This document shows, in pieces, positions 1 to 13,000 of a stretch of 64,000 nt of DNA. Every line of letters begins with the position of its first letter. Position 1 is the stretch's first letter. The DNA lies in the NCBI RefSeq assembly GCF_042477335.2, contig NC_091251.1, forward strand, positions 31,450,501 through 31,514,500, written 5' to 3'. The notes under the pieces were generated by a model. That model was not told where the DNA came from and did not search any database. It saw only the letters and a list, made by a program, of their open reading frames with translations. Source of the stretch: Ovis canadensis. Taxonomy: Eukaryota > Chordata > Mammalia > Artiodactyla > Bovidae. A program made the position numbers and the translations under genes.

Positions 1-28
1 TGTGGTTTTTATTTGCTTTCCCCTAGTG

Positions 29-272
29 CCTCCAGTACTCTTGCCTGGAAAATCCCATGGATGGAGGAGCCTGGTGGGCTACAGTCCATGGGGTCGCTAA
101 GAGTCGGACACGACTGACTTCACTTTCACTTTTCACGTTCATGCATTGGAGAAGGAAATGGGAACCCACTCCAGTGTTCTTGCCTGGAGAATCCCATGGA
201 CGGGGGAGCCTGGTGGGCTGCTGTCTATGGGGTCGCACAGAGTTGGACACAACTGGAGTGACTTAGCTTAGT
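29..272 (+). repeat. BOV-A2-type SINE (dimer)
   Basis: Two tandem A-monomers are visible: 'cttgcctgga(a/g)aatcccatgga' occurs near 40 and again near 180, and each monomer ends in the 'gtcg..gagt(c/t)ggaca' motif. This is the ruminant BOV-A2 arrangement. It lies at the window edge, so the first monomer may be cut. Confidence 0.85.
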
Positions 273-829
273 GACAGTGATGTTGAAATGTCTATTCAGG
301 TCCTTATCGACTTTTAAATAGGTTGTTTTGTTGTCACTGAGTTGACCTCTCCAACCTCTTCACATCAGTCTCCCACTGACTCATATTCCAGATTCATGCT
401 GATGGTCTCTATTCCTCAGAGACACATGCCTTCTTTCCTACCTTTCACAGTTACCAACCCTTTCCCCAGCTCTTTTCATGACCGCATCCCTTAAGCAGCA
501 ACTTAAATCTCACCTCAGAGAACATTTCTTGACCACTCATCTAAAAATCTATCTCCCTTTTTACTGTATCTCATATCAGTCTCTTTCCGTCATGGAGCAC
601 AATCAGAATGTGCAATTACCTTGTTTGTTCACGGTTTACTTGGAACTCACGTTCATGTGGAAGGCAAGTGCCACCGGGGACGCAGCGATGCTGCCTGACT
701 GGTCACTGCTCTGCCTTTGGCACCTAGTCTAGCGCTAGCTCAGAATCTGGGCTCAGCATGTACTGAAGGAACAGACCACTACTGGAGGGCGCCTCCCAAG
801 GAGAAAGAAAGGTGATGTGGCCCAAATTT
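273..829. other. Intergenic, no gene seen
   Basis: Ordinary AT/CT-mixed sequence downstream of GRAMD2A. No recognisable exon, RNA gene or repeat family could be supported here. Confidence 0.5.
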
Positions 830-1108
830 GGATTTTTTTTTTTTTTTTGCCATGCTGGGTCTTCACTGCTACACACGGGCTTTCTCTAGTTGCTGCAAGT
901 GGGGGCTGCTCTTCCTTGCAGTGTGCAGGCTTCTCATTGCAGTGGCATCTCTTGCCGCAAAGCACAGGCCCTAAGCGCACCTGGGCTTCAGAAGTTCTGG
1001 TTCTAGGCTTATAGCTCTGCGGCATGTAGGATCTCCCTGGACCACAGATCAAACTGGTGTCTTCTGCAATGGTAAGCAGGTTCTTAACCAGTGGAGACCA
1101 GGGAAGTC
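830..1108 (-). repeat. CHR-type tRNA-Glu SINE, near full length
   Basis: Reads on the plus strand as a T-run, then 'ctttctctagttgctgcaag', 'cttccttgcagtg' and finally 'accagggaagtc', the reverse of the 'gacttccctggt' SINE head. It is an inverted copy of the cetartiodactyl tRNA-Glu-derived SINE. Confidence 0.8.
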
Positions 1109-1504
1109 GCCCAAATTGGACTTTAACCTCCAGAATCTGGACTTGATATCAGAAAAAGACATAGGAGTTTTCTCACTCTGAGTTTGACTTTTAATTCCTG
1201 AGTCAGGAGCACAGTACTGTTCGAAGCACGGACCTTGCTTTGGAGTTGCCCAGCAGAAATGGGGAAGCATTCCCAGTGTCCACCCACCCAAGGCAGGACG
1301 CTGTGCTATGTGCTGTGGCCATCCGAACCATCCCTTACGCCTGACATATGAGTCAGCTTAGCTAAAGTCCCATGAGATCTGCAGAGTACTTGGGATTCTG
1401 GGAATGACTTGGGCTCCGTCAGTCTCCTTGGTGCCCAGTATGTCAGTAAGAGTACCTTTAGTGAGTAATCAAAACCTAAAAATGAACTTTCCATACCACA
1501 GGAT
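1109..1504. other. Intergenic, nothing recognised
   Basis: Between the CHR-type SINE and the candidate GRAMD2A polyadenylation site. No feature seen. Confidence 0.4.
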
Positions 1505-3898
1505 TAGAAAAATCAGATTTTTATTTTAAAATATTTTCAAAGTTTAATGCCATAGTGGAACAACTGAAGGATAGTTGAACCAAATTCTCAAGGAATTAGA
1601 GAAGTGTCTGCCAACGCAAGCAGGTCTGCATAAATACACACGGTTTATAAATGAGCACAACAGAAGGTACCCTGGCCAAAGGAACGGGCTGGGGAACAGA
1701 AGGAAGCAACAGAGGGCCCTCCAGAGGGACAGGCCCACTGTATTCACTCAGAGCTCTGGGCCCCAAGAGGGCTTCCAAAGCCACCCACCCTACTGCACGC
1801 CTTTTGCCCTCGCTGAGCCCAGGACATGGAGACTGGAGGCTAGGTTCACCATCATGTTGGCATAGCCACCCATGACTTGGCACCTCTCATGACCTCTGGC
1901 TCAACCCAGCAAGATTCAGAGAATGGACCTGTTCTCCCTGCCCTTCAGCAAGGACCAGGGAGGGGAGGCGTTGGGGCAAATAAGATTATTTCCCTGAAAA
2001 CAGGGAGCTGGTTCCTAAAATAGGATGGGCATCCATCCAGCGTGGCACTGCAGGGAGAATGGAGCCACGAGTTTTACCTGAGACATACATCTTGAGTGAA
2101 AGGATCCCCCAAGGCCAGGCTCTGAGCCCGATCCTAGAGCCTGGGATGGAGAGACCTCCAGCCTGAGTTTAGGAAGTTATCACCTCCTGTCAGTCCCTCC
2201 AGTCTTCATTTGGGTTTTTCATAAACAGGACAGTCACACTCCACAATAAATAATTTCCACCAGGATACCCGCACCCCACCCCCACCAGTTAACTTCTCAG
2301 GTGTCTGACGAGGGAAAAAGTGGCTATTTCTGACCCCACCCACCCATCACCAGTGACCTTCCCTCCCCACTAAGGCCTTTCCAGCACCTCCAAAGACACT
2401 GTCTTAGCAGATCGGAGTCCCAGGAGAGTTTTAAGGCACAGAAGGTTTGTAGTATTGAGGAGACATTGTCAGAGGAGGGGGGAGGTCTCTAAGGCAAAGC
2501 CACCATGTCCCTTCTTCCTGTCTTCTACCTCTCTTGCTTCCAAAGGTATCAGACAGACTCGCTTGGCCTGGGCCCTGCAGTCACAGGCCCACCATGGACA
2601 TCTCCATTTTACTCATGGGAGAACAGAGCCCAAGGCGTGGAGGACCCTCCTGCATGGCCTGCAGGTGACATAGTGAGCTCAGCCCTTGGTGGCCGAACAC
2701 CATCAAGCCCATCAGAATGCCGTTGGCCACGCTCAGAATCCAGGCAGTGAAGCAGGGAGTACAAAGGGAGACCTCCAGTCAAAGCCACGACCCTTCCCAT
2801 TCCCCACTGCCCACATGGGGCACCTTCGAAATGTTTGAGCACACCAGGGGAAGATCGAGTACCTGGTCTGTGGCCACAGTGATCAAAAAAGCTCCGCTCC
2901 TCCGTCTCACCGGGAAACAGCAACGGAGGACACAGAATGCCGGCCCTCTGTTCTCCTGCACAGCCACTGCCATTCTCCCCTGCTGCAAGTCGTGTGCTCC
3001 CAGATTGAGCCCGCCTCCTCAAGAGGGGCCAGAACCGAGCCTCTGCACAGACCATGAACACACCCCTGGCTAGATCCTAGAATCACCTCACCGCCTCCAG
3101 TTTGCCCTGCATGGGCCCCTGGCCACCTGCAGAGAAACCCTTTGGGCCGCAGAACAGGAACTCTCGGGGGTCCAAGTGAGAGCACAATATGCTGGGAGAG
3201 AGTGGAGCCCACACTGCCAAGTTGGGCTCTGGCCGCTGTCCCACCACTGGAGTGGGCCATGTGCTTGGTATCAAAGCATAGCCTTTGTCCCTTGCAGTGA
3301 CCCCAAATGTTGTACCTGTGTGTCAGAACTGTTTTCAAGGAGCAAGTTTAAAAAAATTTTTTTCACGTAAGTGGCTGCTAAAGCTTAGTGTACAGAACTC
3401 CTGGTCTATTTCCAGAAACTTGGCTTTCTGTCTCAGTCCCAAAATTGTAGGAGTTTTGTAAACAGGTACTTCAGACCACTCATTTAAGGAGGGAGAAGAG
3501 CTGCAGGGAGGAGAGGGATTCTGCAATATTTTCTTTCTGACTCGGTCTCAACACAGCAGCAGCACAAACCAAGGGCGTCGGTGGTGGCACCTTAGCACCC
3601 AGAGCATTCCTCTTGGAGGACTGGGGTCAAAGGCCAAGTGGCTGTTACCTGCACACAGAAGAGATGGCACACAGGTCAGACAAAGGGCCTAGAAAACAGA
3701 CAAGTCAGTGGGTCCGCCCATGAGGGCGGGTCAAGGTGGGGTCTGTGTACTCTGCATACCCTGCCCAACCTCACTGAGGGCCAACAAACCAGCTCAAGGG
3801 CAAGGCTAAGACCAGCCAGACTAGCAAGGAGCCTGGCCATGGGTGTTGGCTCCTGTCCTTCACCCTCAATCCCAGAAGCATGAGAAAGAGAAGGGGCA
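1505..3898 (-). other. GRAMD2A: Probable GRAMD2A 3' UTR
   Basis: Sequence downstream of the GRAMD2A stop codon to the candidate poly(A) signal. It carries no SINE or LINE, unlike most of the window, which suggests transcript sequence under constraint. The 3' limit is inferred, not seen. Confidence 0.4.
1520..1525 (-). promoter_or_regulatory. GRAMD2A: Candidate GRAMD2A poly(A) signal AATAAA
   Basis: On the minus strand AATAAA lies in an AT-rich stretch, with an upstream ATTAAA on the same strand near 1545. Everything between here and the stop codon at 3899 is free of recognised SINEs, which fits a 2.4 kb 3' UTR. Another, closer site cannot be excluded. Confidence 0.4.
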
Positions 3899-4007
3899 TC
3901 ACCTGTGCCCAGGGACCGAGCCGCCCCAATTCAGGGAACATAACTGCTGTTCTAGCTGGGAGATGCGGAACGCCAGGTAGGATGAAGACATGACCAAGAA
4001 GCAGATC
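3899..4007 (-). CDS. GRAMD2A: GRAMD2A exon 11 (last coding exon)
   Basis: Starts after 'ctttctccag' and encodes [20 protein letters not shown], then [13 protein letters not shown] and TGA at 3899-3901. It carries most of the transmembrane anchor and the short tail after it. The frame joins CT|G across the exon 10 border. Confidence 0.93.
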
Positions 4008-7000
4008 CTGGAGAAAGAGGGGTAGGGAGGAGGTGAGTCTCTCTTCTGGAAAGGAGGCATTTCTACAGGATCACCAAACATAGGAGTGGGACTAAGCTAG
4101 TTCCTGCAACTAGAGGAGTTGAAGAACCCTTTGCCTACAGCTTCGTTCAGACCTGGGCCTCTTTCTTCCCAGAGGCCACAAGGGGGTCCTTAGACTGGTC
4201 CCCATGAAAGTGTCCCTGAAGCCCCGCAGGAGTTCTGGGTCCTTCAGCAGAGCCCACCTTCCCTCTAACCAGCCACCTTGGTCCCACACCCGCTCTATGA
4301 GGCCACTAAGATTACCCCCTCAGGTGGTAGCCCTTCCCCCAGGCAAATCCTGAGGTTGACAGTCAAAACGCTGCCAGCAGACCCAGAGGAAGGTGCCGAG
4401 GTAAGGCGAGGGAATCAGAGGCTGGCTGGCTGTTCATAAAACATCCACCAAGCTCACCGCTCTCATAGCTCTTAGGCCGAATGACAGACAAGCCTGGTGT
4501 CCCAGAGAACACCCCAGTGGTGGGCGGTGGGAAGGCCATGGCCCTCCCCTGGTCTAGCTGACGGGCCTCTCAGACTGCCAGACCCCTCCCTCCCCAATCC
4601 TCTGCAACTTTTTCTTTCTCCAACAGTTTCATACGTTGCCCCTCCCCACAGCCTTAACCGTAAATTACAAGTTTGAAGGAATGAAACCGGAGATACTTTA
4701 TCTTGCTCCAGAAGGGGCTTGCTGCATGGCCACCCCCACCACCCAGGAGCTTACAGCTGACTCCGAGCCTTCTCCCTCACTCTGGACAATGACTTCCCCA
4801 CACACCAAGGCCCCAGCTTTAAACACCCACACACCCAGGCAGATCGGGTCAGGTCTGTCCCCCCACCCCCCAACTCTCCAGTCACCTACAGCACAAAGAA
4901 GACCTTCAGGAGCGGGTAATCCCAGAGCTTGAGCTCCCTGCTGCTCGTGGGTCCCTCCTCCAGCTTCTCCTCCTCACAGTCGGAGATCTCTGCAATAGGA
5001 CAGCTTTCAGCATCTCCCTGGGGCAGAAGACAAGCCCCCAGCCCACTCCCAACCCCTGTTCTCTGAAGCCACTTGAGCTCTCGGCTTTCCATTATGGATT
5101 TGCAGAAAGAAAGAAACTGCCCTCAGAAACCCTCCTAGCTGTGATGACCTCTTTGCACAGAAGTGGGAGGACAGAAAACCTTGTTTTTGCAAGCAGGTGC
5201 TGTGAACAAGCACGCTGAACTCACCAGACCCCAGAGGCTCCCTGGAGGGGAAGAAGCTGTCTGTGGATTCCATGGATGCCCGAGAGATACAAGGGATGCT
5301 ATCTGGGAGAGACATGGACCTGGAGGCAGGGCACACTTTCCTCCACTTCATCTCGGGGATGAGGGCTTCCTGCAGAGAAGGCAGGAGACACTGTCTCACC
5401 TTGGCCTTTGAGATCTCACTTGCCCTAAGGATCCACACTAGGTTTATCAAAGCCTGTCCGGATATTATCAGTATGGATGCCTAGCGAGCATGAAAGCAGA
5501 TACCCAGAAGCAGGGAAACCACAGCCACAGCAATCACATTTCTCATCTGCTCCCTTGCTACAACCAGCCACTCTTCCAGGGGATGGCCTCTTTGAAGACT
5601 GCTAGTGAACCAGGACATGAGGCAACCCAGGTGCATGCTCAGATCAGCTGAGTCCAGGAGAGTTTGCACTCTCTATCTTAGATGGAATAAGTCGTGCTTC
5701 CTGCTAATCTGCGCTCTGAATACATCACTGCCCTTGGCAGGGGCACTTAAGGTCCCATCAATAAAAATGGGAACATTGCCTTCCATCCCCTGCATGGCAT
5801 TGCGCATATCACATGCTTGGCTAAACACTTAATAGTTACAGACAGAGACTTCAAAACACCCTGGAGTCATTGCTACCCCCTCACCCCAACTCCTACGCTA
5901 GAAACTTTACTTACCCAGGATCCTGGGAGCAAAAGAAAGGGCCAGGACCTTGGCAAATCAACAATGAGCCTGCTTGTGTTCTGGAATGATAGCCTTCAGA
6001 GCTCTATTTCAGGGACACCTCCAGCCCCTTGAAGGCCTTCTGACTCCACTAAAGGGAAGAGGATGGGTTGCTGGCCCTGTACCTACAAAGGTGTGGGGGT
6101 CCAACCTGGGCCATGTTCTGGGGGCTGGGCATGTGTTCTGCTCAGAATGTCAACATAATCTGCCCAGGACTCTGCATGGCATGGAGCATGGCGGGTCTTG
6201 GGACACCCTGACACAGCATGCCAATGGCTCTTGAGCCTGGTGCCCCAGTTTTGCACTGTGGGCCCCCCACCAGGAGGCCCTGAAGTCTCAAAGCCACAGG
6301 CAATCTCAGGCCAGCATCTGCTCCCAGCCTTAGTTCTCACCAGAGACTCGCACTCAGGTTCCTCTGGAAATTCTCTTACACACAGACTCTTCTTGCTTGA
6401 AGGCTGGGGACAGAAGGGAACAGGGGTTACCAGTCCATCATGGAACAGCCAAAGTCAGACATGGGGACGTACTAACACTCTCCACGAGAGCTTCACCTCC
6501 AAATGAGCCCTTTGGGTCAGATGGAGTCTAAAGTGTTTGCAGGGAGGATCCCTAGTTAATCCTGAAGCAGAGGGCAAATCCAAAGGGTTGTACTCTCCCA
6601 CACTGCTGCCCTCCCCCTTCCTCAGCACAGGCCAGAGGGAGCTGAACCGGCCACATGCGCCCGTCTGTCTGCACCCAGGAAGCACAAGTGAGGGCTGCAC
6701 GTGGGACACGCAGGGGCCCGATGGCCTCCTAGAGACAAGCGCACTAGCATAGACACCCAGGCCACGGACTGCCTCTGATTCACTGAGCCTGATCCTGTTA
6801 CTCCCCTCTCTCTGCCCCGGTTCCCTGTGCCCAAGGGATGGGCCGACCTCCCCCAACAACCAGGTCCCAAGACCTCAGTCCAGGCCTGAGCAGTCTCCCA
6901 GGCCCCCGCCCTGCCCTAGGCTCCATACCTGTAGGTGGGTGCAGACCCTTCTCAGCATGTCGTATACACTGTCCCGGGAGAGCAGGGACACAAAGACATA

Positions 7001-10000
7001 CTGGAATAGAGAAACCAGAAGGGGGCGAGGTGCGTAAAGACGGGAGAGTGCCAGGGTCAAGCTGTGGGCTCCTGGGGCTGGGAGCGCTGGCCCAGAAACT
7101 TACTGACCTTCTGGCTGGTGGTGGTGGTGATGGCCAGGCCGTTGGGGAGGAGCCGTGCCATCTTGTGCTTTTTGATCATTTGCACAGACACTACGGGAAT
7201 GACTACCTGACAGGGGAAGAGGCAGGCTTCTCTCAGGACTCACCCCCAAGGACACAGTCCCTCTGCTTCCTGCTTAGGGCCCCAGCCACACCTGGGGTGA
7301 GCCAAGCGTGAACACCATGGACAAGTCTGGCCCATGGAGGAGAGTATCAGAACCTCCCACCGCCTCATGTGGGCTTCCTTCCAGTTATCTCCCACCCCAA
7401 AGGCAGCACACTCCACTCTAGGCTCTTACTCCATCATCTAGGAGGCAAGGATGGTTGCCCTGCTGAGTCCCATACTCCAGTAAGGGTTCCTTGAGCCACC
7501 ACCTGGGCACTTTATGGCCCCGAAAGTGTGACATCCCACTCGGTTTGTGAAGGCATTTGGGAGGTGCCCCGTAAGCAGAGTAACTCGGCAGTGAGCTCTT
7601 CAGGCTGCTCAGGCCAGATGTGGAGTCTCAGTCGGGGCCCTGATTGGATGGGGTGGGGCTACTGCCCTGACACCGGGTAGACTGCCTCGCAGTGAGAGGC
7701 CTCACCAAGTGCCAGAGTGCAGAGGGACAGGTCTGGCTTGAGGTGTGCCCACAGGGCAGGGACTTCTCTTCCCTGGGCTGAGGCCTTACCACTTATATCT
7801 CGGTATACCTTGATATCCTTGCCAAAGAGGCTGGCATGGAAGCAGAGCCAGTTGGGGGAGATGTAGAGCCGGCCCTGGAGAAGTAGGTCCCTCTGGAGGG
7901 CACAGGAGCACACTGGGGAGTCACACGAAGGAGACTGCCGTGAGCGAGGCCCAGCCAGGAGCCCCAGGACCTGGGTCCTCCCACCCAGAGGAGTCCAGAT
8001 TCCAACCTCGGGGACTGAACTCCTCAGTCCCCTCCCCAATCCCAAGCCCCAACCACCAATTCCCTCAGCATCCTCGCATCCTTTCCTGAGAATCCTGACC
8101 ACCCCTAGTAGTCATGTATGAGTGTGAGAGTTGGACTGTGAAGAAAGCTGAGCCCCAGAGAACTGATGCTTTTGAACTGTGGTGTTGGAGAAGACTCTTG
8201 AGAGTCCCTTGGCCTGCAGGGAGATCCAACCAGTCTATCCTAAAGGAGATCAGTCCTGGGTGTTCATTGGAGGGACTGATGTTGATGCTGAAACTCCAAT
8301 ACTTTGGCCACCTGATGCGAAGAGCTGACTGATTTGAAAAGACTCTTATGCTGGGAAGGATTGGGGGCAGGAGGAGAAGGGGACGATGGAGGATGAGATG
8401 GTTGGATGGCATCACCAACTCAATGGACATGGGTTTGGGGGAGTTGGTGATGGACAGGGAGGCCTGGCGTGCTGCAGTTCATGGGGTTGCAAAAAGTCGG
8501 ACACGACTGAGCAACTGAACTGAACTACTCTACCCGCCCTTCCGGACTGCTAGATCCTTCCTCTTCCTCTACCCATGCCCCAAAAGATCTGCCAGGTTTC
8601 TGCACTGTCCCCCAACCTGCATGTTCACCCCCATAGGCAGAACCTCTTGCCCTGCTCTTCCCTGGAGAGAGGGCCTTGATTGTGCAAATGCTCCAACACA
8701 CTCCCTGAGAGGTCTGAGCAGGGAAGAACAGTCACTGGTAAGAGCAGAACAGAAATGAAATTTAGAAGCCCAGACATTCAAGGAAATTTTCACAATCCAA
8801 CTCCGTATCTCAAATCAGCCCAATCTTCTCAGACTTCTGAAGAAAAAGAGACTAACCCCTTTGAAGGGCAGCCAGTTCCCATGGCTGAACTTGTGCCTGG
8901 AGGTTCTGGGGGGAGAGGCCCTGGGCTTCGGGCACGGCAGGATGGCCTGTCCCACCATCCCAGGGAGGCAGCTCACCTTTGAGAACCACCTCCTCCAAGG
9001 GAATGTCCTTAAACAGCTTGTGGTACTGCTGGTTGTATTTACTCAGTAGCATCTGCAAAACACAGGAGCTGGGTCTGAGAAGTCCTGGGAGATCATACCA
9101 CCAGAGGGCCCTGCTCCAGCCACCAGGAAATAAGCCCACAGGGCATGGGGGGGCCTATGGGGTCTTAGCTGTGAAGCAGCAGGTGAGCAGCCAGTGGGTG
9201 AGGAGGGCTGAGTTCTGAGCACAGCTTGTTTCCTGGTGACCCGGGGTCTTAACAGGCAGCCCATGACGGGAAGGGGACACAACACCCACCCAGGAGGGGA
9301 CATCCACCAGGTTTCCTGTGGCCACAGAGTCAACAGCCACCAAAGTCAGGCAGCCCAGGATCCCCTCCCCCAGCAGGTAGTAAGAAGTTGGCCTCCACAC
9401 GCTTACCCCTTCTCTGCTGCACTTCTTTACATCTTCACCCTTCAAGCCTTCTGGCCAGTACAGGCTGCAAAGGAGACAGGCCATTGCAGGGGCAAGGAAC
9501 CTCAAATCCCACCCTCCCCCCAGCCCCATACATCCTTGGTGCCAGCGCTGCCCTGGCCTCAAGCCACCAGCTTGGGGCAGAGATTGGAGACCAGGGCTCG
9601 TCTCCAGGGGCCACAGCAAAGTGGTGAGCGCAGCCTGCACAGACTCGCCCTGGGCAGGGACACTCCTGCTACAGGGAGGGGTCAGCTGTGTGCAGCTACC
9701 CCCCAGCCTCAGAAGGTACAGGCAACCTGAGCCTCAGCTCCCAGAGATGCTTAGAGCCGACCACCCCTGGTGTCAAAAACCCCCTCCCGTTTCTCTGCCC
9801 AAGGAACAAGCTGAGGAGCAGGCCCAGGATGAACGAGCAGGAGGCCAGGGATGGGGCTCAGTATGGGGAGCGGGTGGGGTGGAGGCATCAGATTCACGGT
9901 TCTGGGGCCTGGCCATGGGCCATGATGGAGGAGGCAGGACTGCCCTCCTCACAGCCGCCTCCCTGGGCCTGCAGCTCTGCAGTGGGAAGCTGGGCAGACT

Positions 10001-13000
10001 GCCTGACCTGACGGAGGCTACCAAAGCTGGCAGAGGTGGGGTGGAGGGTGGTTTGCTGAAACACAAACCTTTGCCCTGTCCAGGTTGGCCTGAGGACAGG
10101 TGGGCAGAGAGGAGGATGGTAACCCGAGAAGCCTAGACTCTGCTAGGTTCCAGTCCCCTGGGCTAGGCCTGGGAGTGGGAGGAAGAGGCCCCAGGCAGCC
10201 TATGCCCAAACTGACCTCATGATGCAGCCTTAAGGCCCCCTTTCTTACAGGTCCCCTCCCAAGGGTTGCCCACCTCCAATCAGACGTATGTCTGACTGGG
10301 AAAATGGCCTCACCTGGTGTCTTGGGCTCTCTGGACCCCACCTAGCTTCTCCATGCTCTTCTTCAGAGAAGCCGTCTTCCCATGCATCTGTTGGTTGCTG
10401 AGGAGAAACGGGCCCTCATCAGGAAGGCAGGGTCTCTAGGGACAGCCTTCCTGGCCAGCTCCACCAGCCCAGGGTGGCTGCCTCTGCCCCGCACCCAACA
10501 CCGGCCCTGCTATTCCAGGGGAGGCTAGAGATGTCACAGTCTGGAGGTGGCACCCCAGGCAGGGGTTCGGGGCGGCTGAGAGAGGAGCCTTGCTCACCGG
10601 CCTTCCTGCAAGCCTGAAGTCCAGTTTATGCCTGGGTTGGAAGGAGAATCAGCCCCCAACGGAGCTGCCAGCCCCACTCTTAAGAAGGCAGCTGGGAGGG
10701 AGGCCCCTGAGACTTGCTCACGCCTGAAAGCAAAAGTTTCAGAACGCCCAGATAATATTACCATAAACGTCCCAGCTTCTGGGAAAGGACTCTGAGCACT
10801 GGAGGCCTTATCAAGGCTGAGCAGGTGAGTGTGCGACCATCAGCCCACAGGTGAGTGTGGGCTGAGGGGGTGGGGCTTCCGCACACCAGGAAGTGGCCTT
10901 GACACCTTCGCGCCATCAGGGTAGCTCAGCCCTGAGAGCCAAACCATCTCAAAAATGTCCCATAGAGAGGGCCCAGCAGGGGGGAGACACCTCTCCCCAG
11001 GCAGGTGGGGATCCCCAAAGGCTTTTCAGCTCATGCCTCCAATAAACAGCTCCATAGCCTAGGGTTCACCCTTTCCTGCTCCTCCAGAGCAGAAAGACTA
11101 GGAATCAATCGAGCCTGAGCAGCCAAACTAGCTGAGTGAGCCCAGGGGTGATGGGAAGAGAGGGTGGCCAAGGCAGGGCAATGTGGTGGCCGTGAATAGG
11201 TAACGGGGTCTTGTGCACTGGTCTCTCAGCAGGTAAGGAGCTGGAACCTGAAGATCCCAGCGCTCCATCCCTCTCAGCGGTGTGACCAGATACTGTCAAA
11301 GTTCTCTTCCAGAACAGAGTTATTGCCTCAGCCAAGATCTGCCAAGACCACTCAAGGTTATTAACCTGGCCCCCTCCCACCCTACCCTTGTAGAGACAGG
11401 AAACTGAGAGACCCGCAAAGGAGCAAGCTGTACCGAGGTCACACGGCAAGGAACGAGATGATCTCACCCACCAAAGGGGCCCAACCACGTGGGATGGCGA
11501 CCTCTGTCCCCAACCTTAGGGAGAATTTTGGTGCACATAGCATGTATTTCCTAATCTTGCAAAGTGACAGGTTGTGCTAGTGATTTGACCCCTTGACTCC
11601 TAAAGCTAGGGCTTCCCAGGTGGCTCAGCAGTAAAGAATCTGCCCACAGTGCAGGAGACTCAGGAGACATGAGTTCATCCCTGGATTGGGAAGACCCCCT
11701 GGAAGAGGAAACGGCAACCCATTCCAGTATTCTTGTCTGGAAAATCCCATGGACAGAGGATCCTGGTGGGCTACACCCCATGGGGTCGCGAAGAGTCGGA
11801 CACGACTGAGCACGCATGCGTGGTCCTAGAGCTAACTTCCGGATTTATTTGGGTCCATGACTATACATTTCACAGAGACTCCCCCCAAAACCTTCAGCTT
11901 TTAAAGCTTATTATAGAAAATATATGTAAAGTATGATGATCAAAAATCATGCATAATGGACTTTCCTGGTGGTCCAATGGTTAAGAATCTGCCTTCCAAT
12001 GCAAGGGATACCAGTTGGATCCCTGGTCAGGGAACTAAGATCCCACATGCAGAAGGGAAACTAAGCCTGCGTGCCACAGTGAAAGATCACAAATGCCACA
12101 ACTGAGACCCGACACAGCCAAAAATACATAAATAAAAACAGCTCTTAAAAATCACCCATAAGAAAGACATTCCCAGGAATTCCCTGGTGGTCCAGTGGTT
12201 AAGAATCTGCACTTTCACTTTGGAGGGGGAACTAAGATCCTACACACTACAGGGCAGGGCCAAAAATAAAAAAACTTCTCCCCCAAGTCACACAAAGAAA
12301 ATATTTATTCATAAATATATAATTTGTGTAAGGGGGATTATATATCACATAACTTGTATGCCCTGGTTTTGTTGCTTAACATGATTTCATGAGACATTCC
12401 CCATGTCACTATTTGTTCCTTGGACAGATTCTCAGAAGTAAAATTAGTGGATAGAGAATGAGCATCTCTTAGGATCTTTCAGACCCAGTTCCAAAATGCT
12501 TTCCAGATGCTATACCGATGGTGAGCACGGCTTTCAGCACTACATGAGGGTGCCCACTGCCCTACATCCAGGCTCTACACTGGCTATGATCTTTTTCTTA
12601 CCTTGCAAAATTGATAAATGAACATATATTGTTTTCATTTCTATTTCTGCTTACTGATAGGTTCAATATCTTTTGCCAAATACATTTTAACCACTGGAAT
12701 TTCATCTGTGAAGTGTCTATAAGTATCTTCATGTCTTTCTTATTGATTTGTCTCTACCATCTTTGTTGAGAAGATTCATCCTTAGTTTATCATTCTTGCA
12801 AATATTTCCCCTATTTGCCTTTTAGTTCTGTCTGTAGTACTGCTGCTATATTTGTGTTTAATTTTTGTGTGGCAGATTCCAGCCCTCTCTTTCATCTCTC
12901 TTTTCTTTTCTTGCTTTGAGTGCTTCGATAGGAGAGGCCCCCAAGGCAAGTGTGCACAAGTCGAACAAGCCTTCACAAGCTTGAATCCTACAGCCCAGGA

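Noticed and set aside
5007-5450. Single 147-codon GRAMD2A exon covering 5007-5450
   Set aside because: It reads through a good donor (gtgagt at 5224-5219) and through an intron; the joined frame supports exon 9 at 5225-5369 only.
8114-8332. Possible host gene with a Trp/Cys/Arg-rich peptide
   Set aside because: It is the end of the BovB reverse transcriptase, with BovB DNA on the 3' side.
11608-11690. tRNA-like sequences with A/B boxes at many places
   Set aside because: They are heads of tRNA-derived SINEs followed by SINE bodies and A-rich tails, not tRNA genes.
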